This document shows positions 1 through 9,196 of a stretch of 11,927 bases of DNA, piece by piece. The notes beneath the pieces are model-generated. The model had not been told where the DNA came from and ran no database searches. It saw only the letters and a list, made by a program, of their open reading frames with translations. The DNA comes from Physocladia obscura (Eukaryota; Chytridiomycota; Chytridiomycetes; Chytridiales; Chytriomycetaceae): positions 1 to 11,927 of the forward strand of contig JADGJH010001102.1 in NCBI GenBank assembly GCA_027596945.1. Reading direction: 5' to 3'. The translations under genes were made by a program, and so were the position numbers. How positions within the stretch are numbered: position 1 is the first letter of the stretch; every line of letters starts with the position of its first letter.

Positions 1-42
1 TTTTTGGGCTGTTGTGTGTCAGTCTCTTTTGAATTTTTACTC

Positions 43-3000
43 TCAGTAGTTATAAAATTGCTGTTGTTGTAAATGCTGTTGCTGCTGAACCAATGAAGAG
101 ACTGTATAACCGCCATAAAATTGCTGCTGTTGTTGCTGCTGTTGAGCAGTATACAACCGTTGCTGCTGAAATTGTTGTGGTGGTGAAGGCAGAGAAGATG
201 GCGGAGAAGACAAATAATGCTGCGGAATTCCATATCCCACATACCCATTCCCACCATCCTCATACGGAGCCGCTGGTTTTAAAGTTAATCCCATATTGTT
301 CGGCGGAGAAACCAACAACGTTGACACCGTTTCGTGCTGATGATTACTAAATCCATTAGCTGCTGCTGTTGATGATGACAAGCTGTCTCTGGTACCACCT
401 GTCATCATAGTAACTTCTTCAAAGAGTCGCTTGTATGCCATTGGGTTCGTCTTGACTTCGATCATGGCGGCCATACATATGCGTACACGTTCAGTCAAAC
501 GCGCGCGCTCTTCGTTACTAACACAGCCAGTCGAAAGAATCTTTTGGATTAAAGCCACACCAACACTGTGGTCGGAAATAATTTCGCGGAGATTAGATCC
601 TGCGGGTCCAGCCATTTGTGCATCGTTGGTTCCGTTGGCGTCATTATTATCCTGATAAAAAATTTCGTTGAGAAGCAAATCACGGGCATCGAGCTCGATT
701 CGTTGGGTAACTATTTATCAAATTTTAAAATAAAATTTTAAAACAATAGAAATCTAAAATTTACCAATTTTCAAGACTGTGAGAGAGGCTAATTTGTGTC
801 GACAAAGCGCAGGAACATCTTCTTTCACAAATTTACTGGCAAGAACTCTAAATCTTCCTGCAAGCATGCTGCCATCAATAAGCCACGTGATAACCACACT
901 GCCATTCACATTCCCAACAAGTTGCATCGCACATGCCACAATCGCGCTCGCGACTTGCTTCTGCTGGTGTTTCGTTGTATATTGGCTCTCAAGACAACTA
1001 CGCATAGCGCGGCTTCCGAATCGTCCTGTCGCAATTTCAATGCATTTATCAGGATGACTGAGAGCATCGAAAATAAATCCACTGCCGCCATGTGGTGCCA
1101 GACGAAGACAGCACTGTATAACATAGTTTCCAAACTGATCAAGAAGTAGACATGCAGTGTATGGCCGGAGGGCTTTGACGATGATTGTGGCCTCTGTAGT
1201 GGTTTGCGCAGAGTCTATTATTTTTTGGACCACCCAAGTTCCATTTTTGTGAACACCGAGAGACGCGAGATTATTTGAGAGCCTTTCAATCAAGATACAA
1301 CGGCGGTTTTCGTCGGATCTTTCAATTAATTTCTGAAGCACAACGTTTCCAATATAATCTGAGACAAACAGATTTAAAATTATCATAGTAATAAAATAAA
1401 AATTACCTGTGGAAAGTTCGATTGCTTCGTCATAACACTCGTTAAATATATCAAAGACTTGTTCGATATCTGTGTTTGGATTTTCAAGCCGCTTGCGCAT
1501 TTCCCGCAATCGTGATTGATCCAATCGTCTATGACCTAAAGACTCTGGTAGTGGTATTAAACTTGATGCATAACCATCAAATACGCTGTCATTAGTTCCA
1601 TTCTGCAAAGAATCAGAGGAAAATAAATCGCTTTCTGGCGATTGTAAATATTGTAAGTGTTGAGCGTTCTGGAATCCCATCTGACCAACTTTCGTAGAAA
1701 AAATGCTCTCATTTCTATCATTTGGCTGCTGCTGTTCCCCATTCGACCCAGTAGCCGGAACTTTCGCAAACCCAACTTTCACAACATGTCCATACAACTC
1801 ACGTCCATTCATAAACTCTTGTGCACGCATTGCATGTGCAAGCTCAACAAAGTTTACAAATCCGCATGACTTTGTGGCAAGAACGCGACAGCTTTCAACT
1901 TGCCCGAACCTTTCAAACAAATTCTCCAGCTCGACGGGAGCCGTCACAAGTGCTGGCGGAAGGTTTCCAATCCACACGCTGCGAGTAGGCTGCATTCCCT
2001 GAGTGTCGCCAACGGCTTCGTTGCGGCCGAATCCGAGACGGATGGGTGACACGCTTGCGCCGAGTTTGCGGCCAGTCATACCTTCTTTTGCAGAGAGAGC
2101 ATCTGCTAGACGGGCGTAGTTAACGAACACACATTCTTTGTCAGGGAGAATGCGAAGAGATTCAATGGGTCCATATGGACTGAACAAATTTAAAATCTCG
2201 GTAGCGGTTATTGTGGCATCCAAATTCCCAACCCAAAGACTACGCGTGGGAGTTTGAAAGTCTGGATGAGAAGGATTGTTACTATTATTATTATAATCTA
2301 GTGAGCTTTGTTGTTGCTGTAGTTGCTGGAGTTGTAGTTGCTGCTGCTGCTGTAGTAGTAGTTGCTGTTGCTGTTGTTGCTGCTGTTGAAGCTGTTGAAG
2401 CTGTTGTTGCTGATTTAGTGGTGGACTTGGTGTGAATTTTCGTAAGTTGTAATCGTCCTGAGTTTCAGATGCCGTGAGAGGATAGTATGATAAAAGCGAA
2501 GAAGCTTGTTTGGACTGTTGTGCTATTTGAATAATATCAATAAAAATCGCAAGTTCCAATTGACATAGGGTTAAAAAAAAATACCTTGAAAATCCAACGA
2601 TTGCTGATGCAAGCCATACAAATCAATACCATCAACAACAAATCGATCCACAATTCCGATCGTGGAGGCTCGAGGACGATTACCAGAGGCGGGAGCAACG
2701 AGATTGGATACAGTAATATTACTAGAAAAAGAAAAATGATCAAGCAAGGCTGACGCGGTTGGGATGATTGGGCGGCCGCTGTTTGTTGAAGAGGAAGCAA
2801 CGGAACTCATTGCACGCAATCTATTGCCAATAACAGCCGATGGTGGGGTAATTTGCGGAGGCGCAGAAGTTTGAGACGGAGGTGATTGAGCTGCAGGAAT
2901 ACCCATGGGATTTGTGGATGATCTGGATGATTGTGAGTGAATAATATCGTCGTCGAGATTGAGATAATCGAGGCTGCGCATGACGGCAGACGTATCGGAA

Positions 3001-3607
3001 GACGAAGATTCGGCGCCGTAAAACGAAGATTTAAGCTTAGACGACGGAAGTGGACCAGGGCGAGAGGAAGAAAAAGAACCAAGGGAAATCGGCGTATCAA
3101 ACGACGGTATAAAAGGACTAGAGTTTGAGTGATGGACCGCGGAAAGTCCGAGCGGTGGAAGTTGGGACTGAGGCTTGGGCAGCGTTAATGAGCCTGCGCG
3201 TGCCCGGTTACCACCGATTGGTGTGGGCAGAGTTGGCATTGCTGATGATGCTGTTGTTGGTGGAGGTGTTGGTGGCGATAAAAGCGCAGTCGAAAACGCC
3301 GAGAATGTTTCAGCCCGCGCGCGTCGCACAGGTATAGTTCCGAACCCTGATCCTTTTGTAGTTTCTGGCCGTGAAACTGAAGCGGACGCGGAGAGTTGTT
3401 CGCCGACTGAAACCCCCAGAGAAAACGGCGCCGAAAAAAGAAGAGAATCTTCAATGAATGCGTAGCTATGGCTGTGTTCCAGCGTTGGTGGATCGAGCAG
3501 CCAACTGAGGGTTCAACGGTGCAATGCGTTATGTGGCTGTTGGTGGAAACAGTGGTTGGCGATTATTTATACCTTCTCAACGGCTGTTGCTTTTGCGGTG
3601 AAGTCAT
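43..3607 (-). CDS. Jsn1/Puf1/Puf2-like RRM + Pumilio-repeat mRNA-binding protein (5 exons, ~1110 aa)
   Basis: Post-transcriptional regulator expected to bind 3' UTRs in the cytoplasm. Exons on the minus strand: 3607-3573, 3504-2585, 2522-1407, 1358-765, 710-43. The joined frame is 1111 codons including TGA; yeast Jsn1/Puf2 are of similar length. Residues 1-355 are Ser/Pro-rich with four RxRAx[S/T] motifs; 356-390 are poly-Gln. RRM1 is ~413-484 (SLWVGNL, ECVFVNYA) and RRM2 ~500-571 (SVWIGNL, SCGFVNFV). Pumilio-type helices run ~690-950: DYIGNVVLQKL (691), HKNGTWVVQKI, DQFGNYVIQCC, GRFGSRAMRSC, NVNGSVVITWL, HKLASLTVLKI, DHSVGVALIQKI (935). The C-terminus is Gln-rich. Two RRMs followed by degenerate PUM repeats is the Jsn1/Puf2 architecture. 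The 35-nt first exon is the least certain part: it is required because the frame of exon 2 has a TGA upstream and no ATG until residue 101. An internal start at residue 101 is the alternative. Confidence 0.9.
58..180 (-). repeat. Gln-rich C-terminal tail coding repeat
   Basis: CAG/CAA clusters of 4, 4, 8 and shorter runs, separated by aromatic residues (FYGGY, FYNY), encode the last ~45 residues of the Jsn1-like protein. The composition (Gln plus Tyr/Phe/Gly) is low-complexity and prion-like. Confidence 0.85.
2308..2412 (-). repeat. Imperfect CAG/CAA tract encoding poly-Gln
   Basis: Thirty-five codons of CAA/CAG with interspersed Leu codons, in the Jsn1-like gene just before RRM1 (residues ~356-390). 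CAA and CAG are mixed, so this is not a pure triplet array. It is probably a disordered linker of the prion-like kind common in fungal RNA-binding proteins; that role is inferred from composition only. Confidence 0.9.
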
Positions 3608-4245
3608 TGGGCGTCACTGATAACGTATGCCGACAGAGAGGTATTCACTGCAAAGGTTCAGTCTGTGATTCTTGTGAATGAGTATCAAACTTGCTGTATA
3701 AATAGAAAGCGTTTACCAATTTCAACTGACAATTTCAAAACTCAATTTTCAAAAAGAGCGTCTCACCAGAAATATCTGCTCCAAGTTCAACAGCAGGTAG
3801 CAGCAAAATATGTATATTTTGCAGACAAAATATCTTCCAACTAATGGTGGCCAGCAAATCCACTCTTACTCACAAATTGTGTTCTGTCGAAAAAATTTTC
3901 AATTTGATTTGGCAAAATTTCTACAAAACGTCGAAACCCCATCAAGATTTGTTCCCGCGAAATTTGTTCAGAAAAGAAAGCAATCACAACAAGTTCTTTT
4001 TCTCAGAAATTCTTTGTTATCTCACGGGAAGCCAGATTGGTCGCTGTGTAAAAATTTGAAGTTCGAGAAGCTGCTGTATCGCTATGGCAGCCAAACTGAA
4101 AAATGGAGTAACTCAGTGTTAGACGTGTTATTTTGAACAACTCTGCAGGAAGTTTACAAAAAACTGACACTATCATAAATTACTGTGCAACTTTATGGCA
4201 GATGCTTTTAATATTCACTTGAAATGCTTTTAGTATTTTAACCCA
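3608..4245. other. Intergenic region between the USP gene 3' end and the Jsn1-like gene 5' end
   Basis: About 640 nt holding the 3' flank of the USP gene and the 5' flank of the Jsn1-like gene, both transcribed leftward. Apart from the TATA-like element there is no recognisable gene. Two overlapping plus-strand open frames (3810-4136 and 3844-4059) exist, but they overlap in different frames and encode Lys/Phe/Asn/Gln-rich sequence expected of AT-rich noncoding DNA. Confidence 0.6.
3697..3704 (-). promoter_or_regulatory. TATA-like element upstream of the Jsn1-like gene
   Basis: TATTTATA on the minus strand lies ~90 nt upstream of the proposed ATG at 3607. No other ATG lies between it and that start, which fits the start choice. 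It reads as TATAAATA on the plus strand, so orientation is not fixed. In AT-rich DNA such a match can be chance. Confidence 0.25.
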
Positions 4246-7214
4246 CTATTTCCGACTTTTTTGATAAAATAATAAATATGTACTACGACTTAAACCACTT
4301 TCTATCCTTCCTTCATCAACTTCAGTCACAAGAGCATCGTTTTTTTCGTACCAAAGACCTGTGTCCCAGTTTTTCACATGTGCAATATAATGGCCTCCTC
4401 CAAGACCACCCATATGGTTTGAGATTCCAAAGAGATCATAGTGCACTATTTGATCGTGACCTGTTTAAAATAAATGAGTTCAATAATTTTATGAACTTCA
4501 ACAAAATACCTTCTGCTGAACTCATCACAGGTTCCAAAGTAAGTTGTTTAAGCGGAAATTTAACACTTGTTTCGATTTTGTCACGACTATATCGCGAATA
4601 TGAGAAACGTTTTAAATCTAAGCAAGTTTATATACAGTAGTAAATTTAAAAAAATATTTAAAAAATAAAGAATGACTCACGTAGAACTAAAACTTCTGGG
4701 CATTTATAGATCTGCAAAACTTTACTGGCTACAACCTTTGATTTACAGTTATCGCATCTATAGCAATCCCCAAGCACCTCTTTTGCTGCAAACTCTTCGA
4801 GACAGTCTGATAGAGTGCATTTTGAGACTGGTGTCACATCATTGCTGGAGCTCTGGCATTTGACAAATATTAAAAAAATAAGCAAAAACTATTTTCAAAA
4901 CGTCAATTGCCTTTGGAATAGGAAGTGACAAGTCCCAAAATGTATCAAAAGTAGTTGATGGATGTTTACAAGAGCTACAAGTAACAGTACTTTGCAGTTG
5001 ACCACCGAATAAGTCTATAATTTAAAATTAAATTTTCAAAGGCCATAATGCAAAAAAAAAATCACCAAAAATAAGGCTGCTATTGACACAATGGTATCTA
5101 TTCCATGCAAATCTCGCCTTTTCGATATCTCTGCTCGCAGAATTTATTCAGTAAACAGCTGTGCTTGCGAAAAAGAATACTTACGACAGTTTGTCAATAT
5201 CTTCATCCCGATAAGTAAATCTTTGAATTTTGGCGGATTGTACTCGATTTAAGTCTTCATGGAGTCCGTCAAGCATAAACCTCAAAAATTCTTGGGCATC
5301 TTGTTGTGAATATCCTGCAAATTGCGGTGCCCAATTGTCTATCTGTTTCTTAAATCGAGATGGAGAAACTGTGCGAAATGAAGTTGATGGTGTTGGCTTG
5401 AGCGAATCTTCCAAAATATTGGCAAATGCTTGTTTTTAAAGTGGTAAGATTTACAAGTAGAAAACATGCAATTTGGAACCAACAATTTGCAAGCTGCCCC
5501 TTCATTGGCGATTTTAAATTTAAATCGGACACGTAATCTCCTGACAAAAAATAACCCATCAGTAGTTCAGTGGCGAAAATACATTGCAAAATTGAGTTCA
5601 TAAAACACTACAATAAAAAATGGAAAAAAAAAAATTATTATTATTAGTATTATTATTATAATACAAAAAATAGCATAAAGTTAATAACACCAACAGTATT
5701 TCCTAAATTAGAAAGTCCAACAAGACCCCGCGGTGTTGATGGATGTTTGGTAAACGTGTACTGCATGGAAATGTATTAGTTTGTAAAATAAAAAAATAAA
5801 AAAATAAATTCACCTTTGTAGCTGCACGATTTCTCTTTGGTACACTCATTCTCAAGATTTCATCGACTTCAATATGTAAACTTGCTCTTCGTGTATACAC
5901 AGATGCTTTGCTACTTCTTCGGCTTCCAACATCATCGCTTCCGTCAGTTGAAGAAACCACGCGTATTGGAGCACCATCGTTATCGAAAATAAGATGGGAT
6001 CGATCAACATATACATGCGTGCTCGTAGAATTCCGGTGACTTGACGCTCTGTTATGATGAATATCGATTTGAACTGGATTATAATAGTATTCAGTTGATG
6101 GAATAGTTGCAATTTTTTGTCGCGGTTCAAATCCAGAAACTTCTTTCATTTTTGAGTTTGTATTGGATTCATGCATTTTCAGGTTGTTTTCGTGAAATTG
6201 TGTTGAAAACTCAATTTTTCTCTTATCCACCACAAAATTGTTGTTGCTATTCTCAATAGGACTTGGAGTGTCTCTTTTCGATCGAGATCGAGGGGAAATT
6301 TTATCGAGAATTGCATCTTTCAAACTCAGCCTCTTGTGTTCTGGTGACGAAGGAATCGCCAGATTTTGGGGTTGCAGCTGAAAATTTGATGATAAAGACT
6401 GTCGTGAGGGGTTTTCATCTTCGCCAGATTTTTTTGAATTCGATGATGATGGTCGATTATTCATCCCGTTGATTTTCAGGGCAGTAAAAATCGATGGTTT
6501 GCGTTTTGGAGGTGATGATGCAGGAGATACAAACATATTTTCGCTCGAAGAGTGGCTTATACTAGAGTTGGAAAGAGAATCAGAGCTCGGTCGAGATACT
6601 TTTAAATATCCGTCTGACTTTTTGCTTGAAGAAGTTAAATAACTTGATGATTTCTTATTTGACGCGTTTTCCACATTCAATGAATATCCAATTGTTCCAA
6701 TGACTCCAGAGCTTTGAGTAACCACCGGTCTGACTGGTTTTGTTGGGATTGTTCCAGGAATAGATGTTTGCTTCCGAGATATAGATTCACGCCTTTGCAC
6801 TTGAACGGGCAAAGACAATGATGTTCGTGAGGCCAACACTACAGACGAAGAAGTTTTCGACGAAGGCGGTACATAACCTCTTTCGGCAGAATAACGATCT
6901 AGATAATCTCGACTGTTACGTGTGCTATTTATATTTTGCCCTCCTGAAATCTTGTCTTTTCGGATTTCGCGACTCGCAATGCTTTCCTTCGTATTTTTCG
7001 CAGAGTCAAAGTAACTAGAGTTTGGCAGCGTTGGCTTGGAGTAAAATAGGTCAACTGTAGTAGGCAGTGATTGTTGTTTCACAGATCGCGGGAAACTCGA
7101 TGATTCTGTTTTCGATAGCGTTGACGAAGATTTTCTGTCACCATATTTTGCTGAATACTGTGCTGAAGAAGATGACAAGACTGGCTCTGGTTGTCGAAAT
7201 GATGTTTGACGCAT
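4246..7214 (-). CDS. Ubiquitin carboxyl-terminal hydrolase, USP2/USP21-like (9 exons, ~835 aa)
   Basis: Cysteine protease removing ubiquitin from proteins. Exons on the minus strand: 7214-5814, 5760-5695, 5607-5484, 5428-5185, 5130-5066, 5014-4902, 4852-4681, 4617-4510, 4460-4246; total 836 codons with TAG, all phases consistent. Residues 1-467 are Ser-rich and probably disordered, with three RRxS sites (141, 432, 442). The catalytic domain is ~475-835: Cys box [17 protein letters not shown] with C490; [10 protein letters not shown] (570-579); zinc ribbon C646xxC649 and C701xxC704/C707; [19 protein letters not shown]; His box GGGHYIAH with H788; and N805 in WYEKND as third catalytic residue. 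The order and spacing match USP2/USP21 best. All key catalytic and zinc residues appear present, so it should be active. The donor of the exon 6-7 intron is the least certain: GTTTTG at 4901 is used; GTTTTT twelve nt downstream would add four residues. Confidence 0.93.
5634..5664. repeat. ATT microsatellite inside the USP Cys-box intron
   Basis: Imperfect ATT/AAT triplet array within the 87-nt intron 5608-5694. On the minus strand it contains TACTAAT (5649-5643), close to the yeast branch-point consensus, followed by a long T tract and the TTGTAG acceptor. The branch site therefore appears embedded in the microsatellite. Confidence 0.75.
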
Positions 7215-7407
7215 AGTTTACAAGCTTTTTTTCGAAGTGGAAATTTCTTTATTTGGTGTTTGCCACTTTGTTACACCAAAATCAACACATGAAAAATATC
7301 ATAAGGCTATCTATTATCACCGCAAAATACTTTAAAAAGCAAAAAATAAAATGAAAAACAAACAAAGATTTGTCACTCTCCAGCTGCCAATTTGCTCCGG
7401 CCCCTTT

Positions 7408-8348
7408 TTATCTTTCTTTTCCTCCTTTTTTACAATTTTTCCCTCTTTCGGTCCTCGTATACACTTGCATGATCAGCATTTCAACTGCTCGAAATTCTTC
7501 AGGGTTTCTAATGTTTCGAGCTTCTTGAGACATGTCAATTAATACATTGATACCAGCAATTGCTGACACCAAAATTCACTTTGAAGTGTCTGTGATAAGT
7601 GGACATCCCATCAAGTCAACATATTTTAAATGTATGACATTTTTGCCAAGAGGATTGCCAGTCTGTCTGTGATTTTATGGCACTTGCGCAATCCCAGAAA
7701 CCTCAAATTTTTTATTATTTCAGTTTTGGAACTAGTAGAGTCTGAGCTTAGTCGTGGCTTTTGGCAATAGTTTTGAGAACAATCTTCACATTGACATGTA
7801 CATTGATTCTGGCTCTAAAACTGGTGAAATTTGTGTCACAAATACTACCCTTCAATAGGACTACCAGATTGTATATATGAATTGCTTTTGCTGCCTTGCT
7901 TGTTGCAATTAAGACCTAGAAGCAATCAATGACACCAATTTTCTAACCAAAGTTAACAGAGTTTCTTATTATGCTTATGTCTCAATAACAGGATCTCCAG
8001 TTATGTATTATCTGAAACAATAAATATATGATCACTCCTGTCAAGTTTTCATATTTTCACTACAGCAACTACTGCAAATTATAGCAACTAAAAAACAAAA
8101 ACAGAAGAAAAATTAGTTCCACAAAGATTTGAAATGCATTGGCCAAATACCTTGGTTAATTATGGAAACCCTAATTGCATGGCAAACCCTAAGCTGACTG
8201 GATCCCAGTCCAAGAAAATCAACTGAAGAAGAGACTGATATAAAGTTATTCCTTTTTATATTGTATCGTATGCACTATAAAATTTTTTTGTTTCTATTAA
8301 AGCTGGTTGGTATTCTGGCTGAAAAGGCACTGACAAAATCTTGCAAGA
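7408..8348 (-). pseudogene. Decayed F-box/leucine-rich-repeat protein gene
   Basis: No intact frame, but protein-like pieces lie in order on the minus strand. At ~8237-8163 a segment resembles an F-box (LLQLIF...DPVSLGFAMQ). At ~7711-7634 there is an LRR of the cysteine-containing type (NLRFLGLRKCHKITD), and at 7629-7588 a second one (LKYVDLMGCPLITDTS). The same frame continues to ~7411 (INVLIDMSQEARNIRNPEEF) and ends in TAA (7410-7408). Lesions: in-frame TAA codons around the F-box-like part, a frameshift between the two LRRs (TAA at 7628-7626 in the first frame) and TGA at 7578-7576. The LRRs are separated by only two nt, so an intron cannot explain the shift. F-box/LRR proteins are substrate receptors of SCF ubiquitin ligases. 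The LRR call is good, the F-box call moderate. Between the two parts (~8090-7720) the frame is unclear. Remaining flank 7215-7407 shows nothing. Confidence 0.55.
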
Positions 8349-8555
8349 TTAAAATACCAATATCCACTATTAAGCGATTGACAGTTTGCAAATATTTTTA
8401 AAAAGTGAGTTGACTGAATGGACGCCTTTACTATGCCAAGTTGCAAATTTCAGAAGTTCTTAGAAGTAACAAGCACTTCAAATAAACCATCTTTGACTTT
8501 ATATTATATTTATATTTATGTGTTATTATTGAGTTTTCCACCAATTGTCTTGTTT

Positions 8556-8594
8556 TTGAGTTTTGAAAACTCAATTTGAGAAAATTTCTCAAAT
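8556..8594. repeat. Two abutting perfect palindromes
   Basis: The first has arms TTGAGTTTT and AAAACTCAA around a single G (8556-8574). The second has arms ATTTGAGAAA and TTTCTCAAAT around a single A (8574-8594). They share base 8574. The second ends on the T of the ATG (8593-8595) that opens the copy-1 fragment. Arms are perfect. Function is unknown. Confidence 0.8.
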
Positions 8595-8958
8595 GCCGAA
8601 GGTTCAGATTCTCTTTGGCATTAGCAATCAAGAAATCCAAGAGGCAGCAGCAACAAGAAGATGCTGAACCAGGGATAGCGGAGGGTGGTAGTGCTTAAGA
8701 AATTACAGAACAGATTTGGAATATTGCAAAACCAGAGAATCTTGGTATGGCAGTTCTTTGCGCAGATCAAAAATATACCCTTGATACCAGTGATGTTACA
8801 ATTGAAGTATTTGGTAAATTTATTGAATTGGCTAAAGGCAGCAGCCACTATTCTTATGGCCCAGGTGAGCAAAGTACTCTTATTTTAATCTGTGGTCTTA
8901 AAAAATTAAATTAGCAATTCAAGAGAATGTTGCGCAACTATTAACCAAGATTCTTTGA
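8593..8958 (+). pseudogene. Copy 1 of an unrecognised two-exon gene family, broken
   Basis: Paralogue of the right-edge gene, by reading alone. It opens with ATG at 8593 (MPKVQI) and loses that frame by TGA at ~8665. The homologous frame afterwards has TAA at 8696-8698, then reads EITEQIWNIAK, QKYTLDTSDVTIEVFGKFIE and HYSYGP up to a GTGAGC donor at 8865. After a 50-nt intron (8865-8914) it resumes AIQENVAQLLTKIL and ends in TGA at 8956-8958. The intron lies at the same codon and phase as in copy 2, so this is a DNA-level duplicate, not a retrocopy. Roughly 45% of residues match copy 2 by eye over ~69 positions. A short product from the internal ATG at 8747 is possible but unsupported. The family and function are not recognised. 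Confidence 0.6.
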
Positions 8959-8970
8959 TGTTTAATGTGT

Positions 8971-8976
8971 AATAAA
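8971..8976 (+). terminator. AATAAA polyadenylation-type signal after copy 1
   Basis: Canonical AATAAA lies 12 nt after the TGA that ends copy 1. It may be a functional 3' end relic or chance in AT-rich sequence. No other gene on the plus strand would use it. Confidence 0.35.
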
Positions 8977-9196
8977 ACCTTTTCTAAAACAAAATGAAAC
9001 AGCTGCTTTTATCTAAATCTACGCCAGCAACGCAAACTCATTTGCGACATAGCTGATCATTCCCTCTATTTACATGGGTTAAAGCAGAGGTGTAGCAATC
9101 AATTTCAATTTCGAATTGCTCAATTAAAATTTTTTTAATTATTATTTTGTGCATTACAATGACAATGGTTGGTTTTGATGCAATTGAATAACTGTC
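8977..9196. other. Convergent intergenic spacer
   Basis: AT-rich 3' flank shared by copy 1 (plus) and the BPL gene (minus). No gene, repeat or structured element was recognised. Confidence 0.5.

Noticed and set aside
754..764. Reading the Jsn1-like middle exon to its own stop as the C-terminus
   Set aside because: A GTAAAT donor at 764 joins in phase to 710, completing the HKLASLTVLKI repeat and adding the last PUM helix.
3810..4136. Plus-strand open frame of 108 codons, overlapped by a 71-codon frame
   Set aside because: No recognisable domain, composition typical of AT-rich noncoding DNA, and two overlapping frames are open at once, so openness is weak evidence.
6123..6133. GGTTCAAATCC, a match to the tRNA B box
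   Set aside because: Lies antisense within the Ser-rich exon of the USP gene; no cloverleaf or A box could be built around it.
6190..6210. AAAACTCAATTT similarity between 6190, 3740 and the palindrome at 8566
   Set aside because: Short AT-rich match; the 6190 instance is coding sequence, so a dispersed repeat is not supported.
5703..7214. Treating the Ser-rich region as a separate 503-residue protein
   Set aside because: Splicing 5813-5761 out gives [12 protein letters not shown], which joins in phase to the catalytic Cys exon; the independent tail is intron read-through.
8168..8193. Two CCCTAA telomere-like motifs
   Set aside because: Only two isolated units 20 nt apart, inside the F-box-like relic; not an array.
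8431..8640. Minus-strand 69-codon frame
   Set aside because: Antisense to the start of copy 1 and the palindromes; no protein features and no continuity with the F-box/LRR relic.
8685..8888. Plus-strand 67-codon frame over copy 1
   Set aside because: A shifted frame of copy 1; similarity to copy 2 and the shared splice site lie in another frame.
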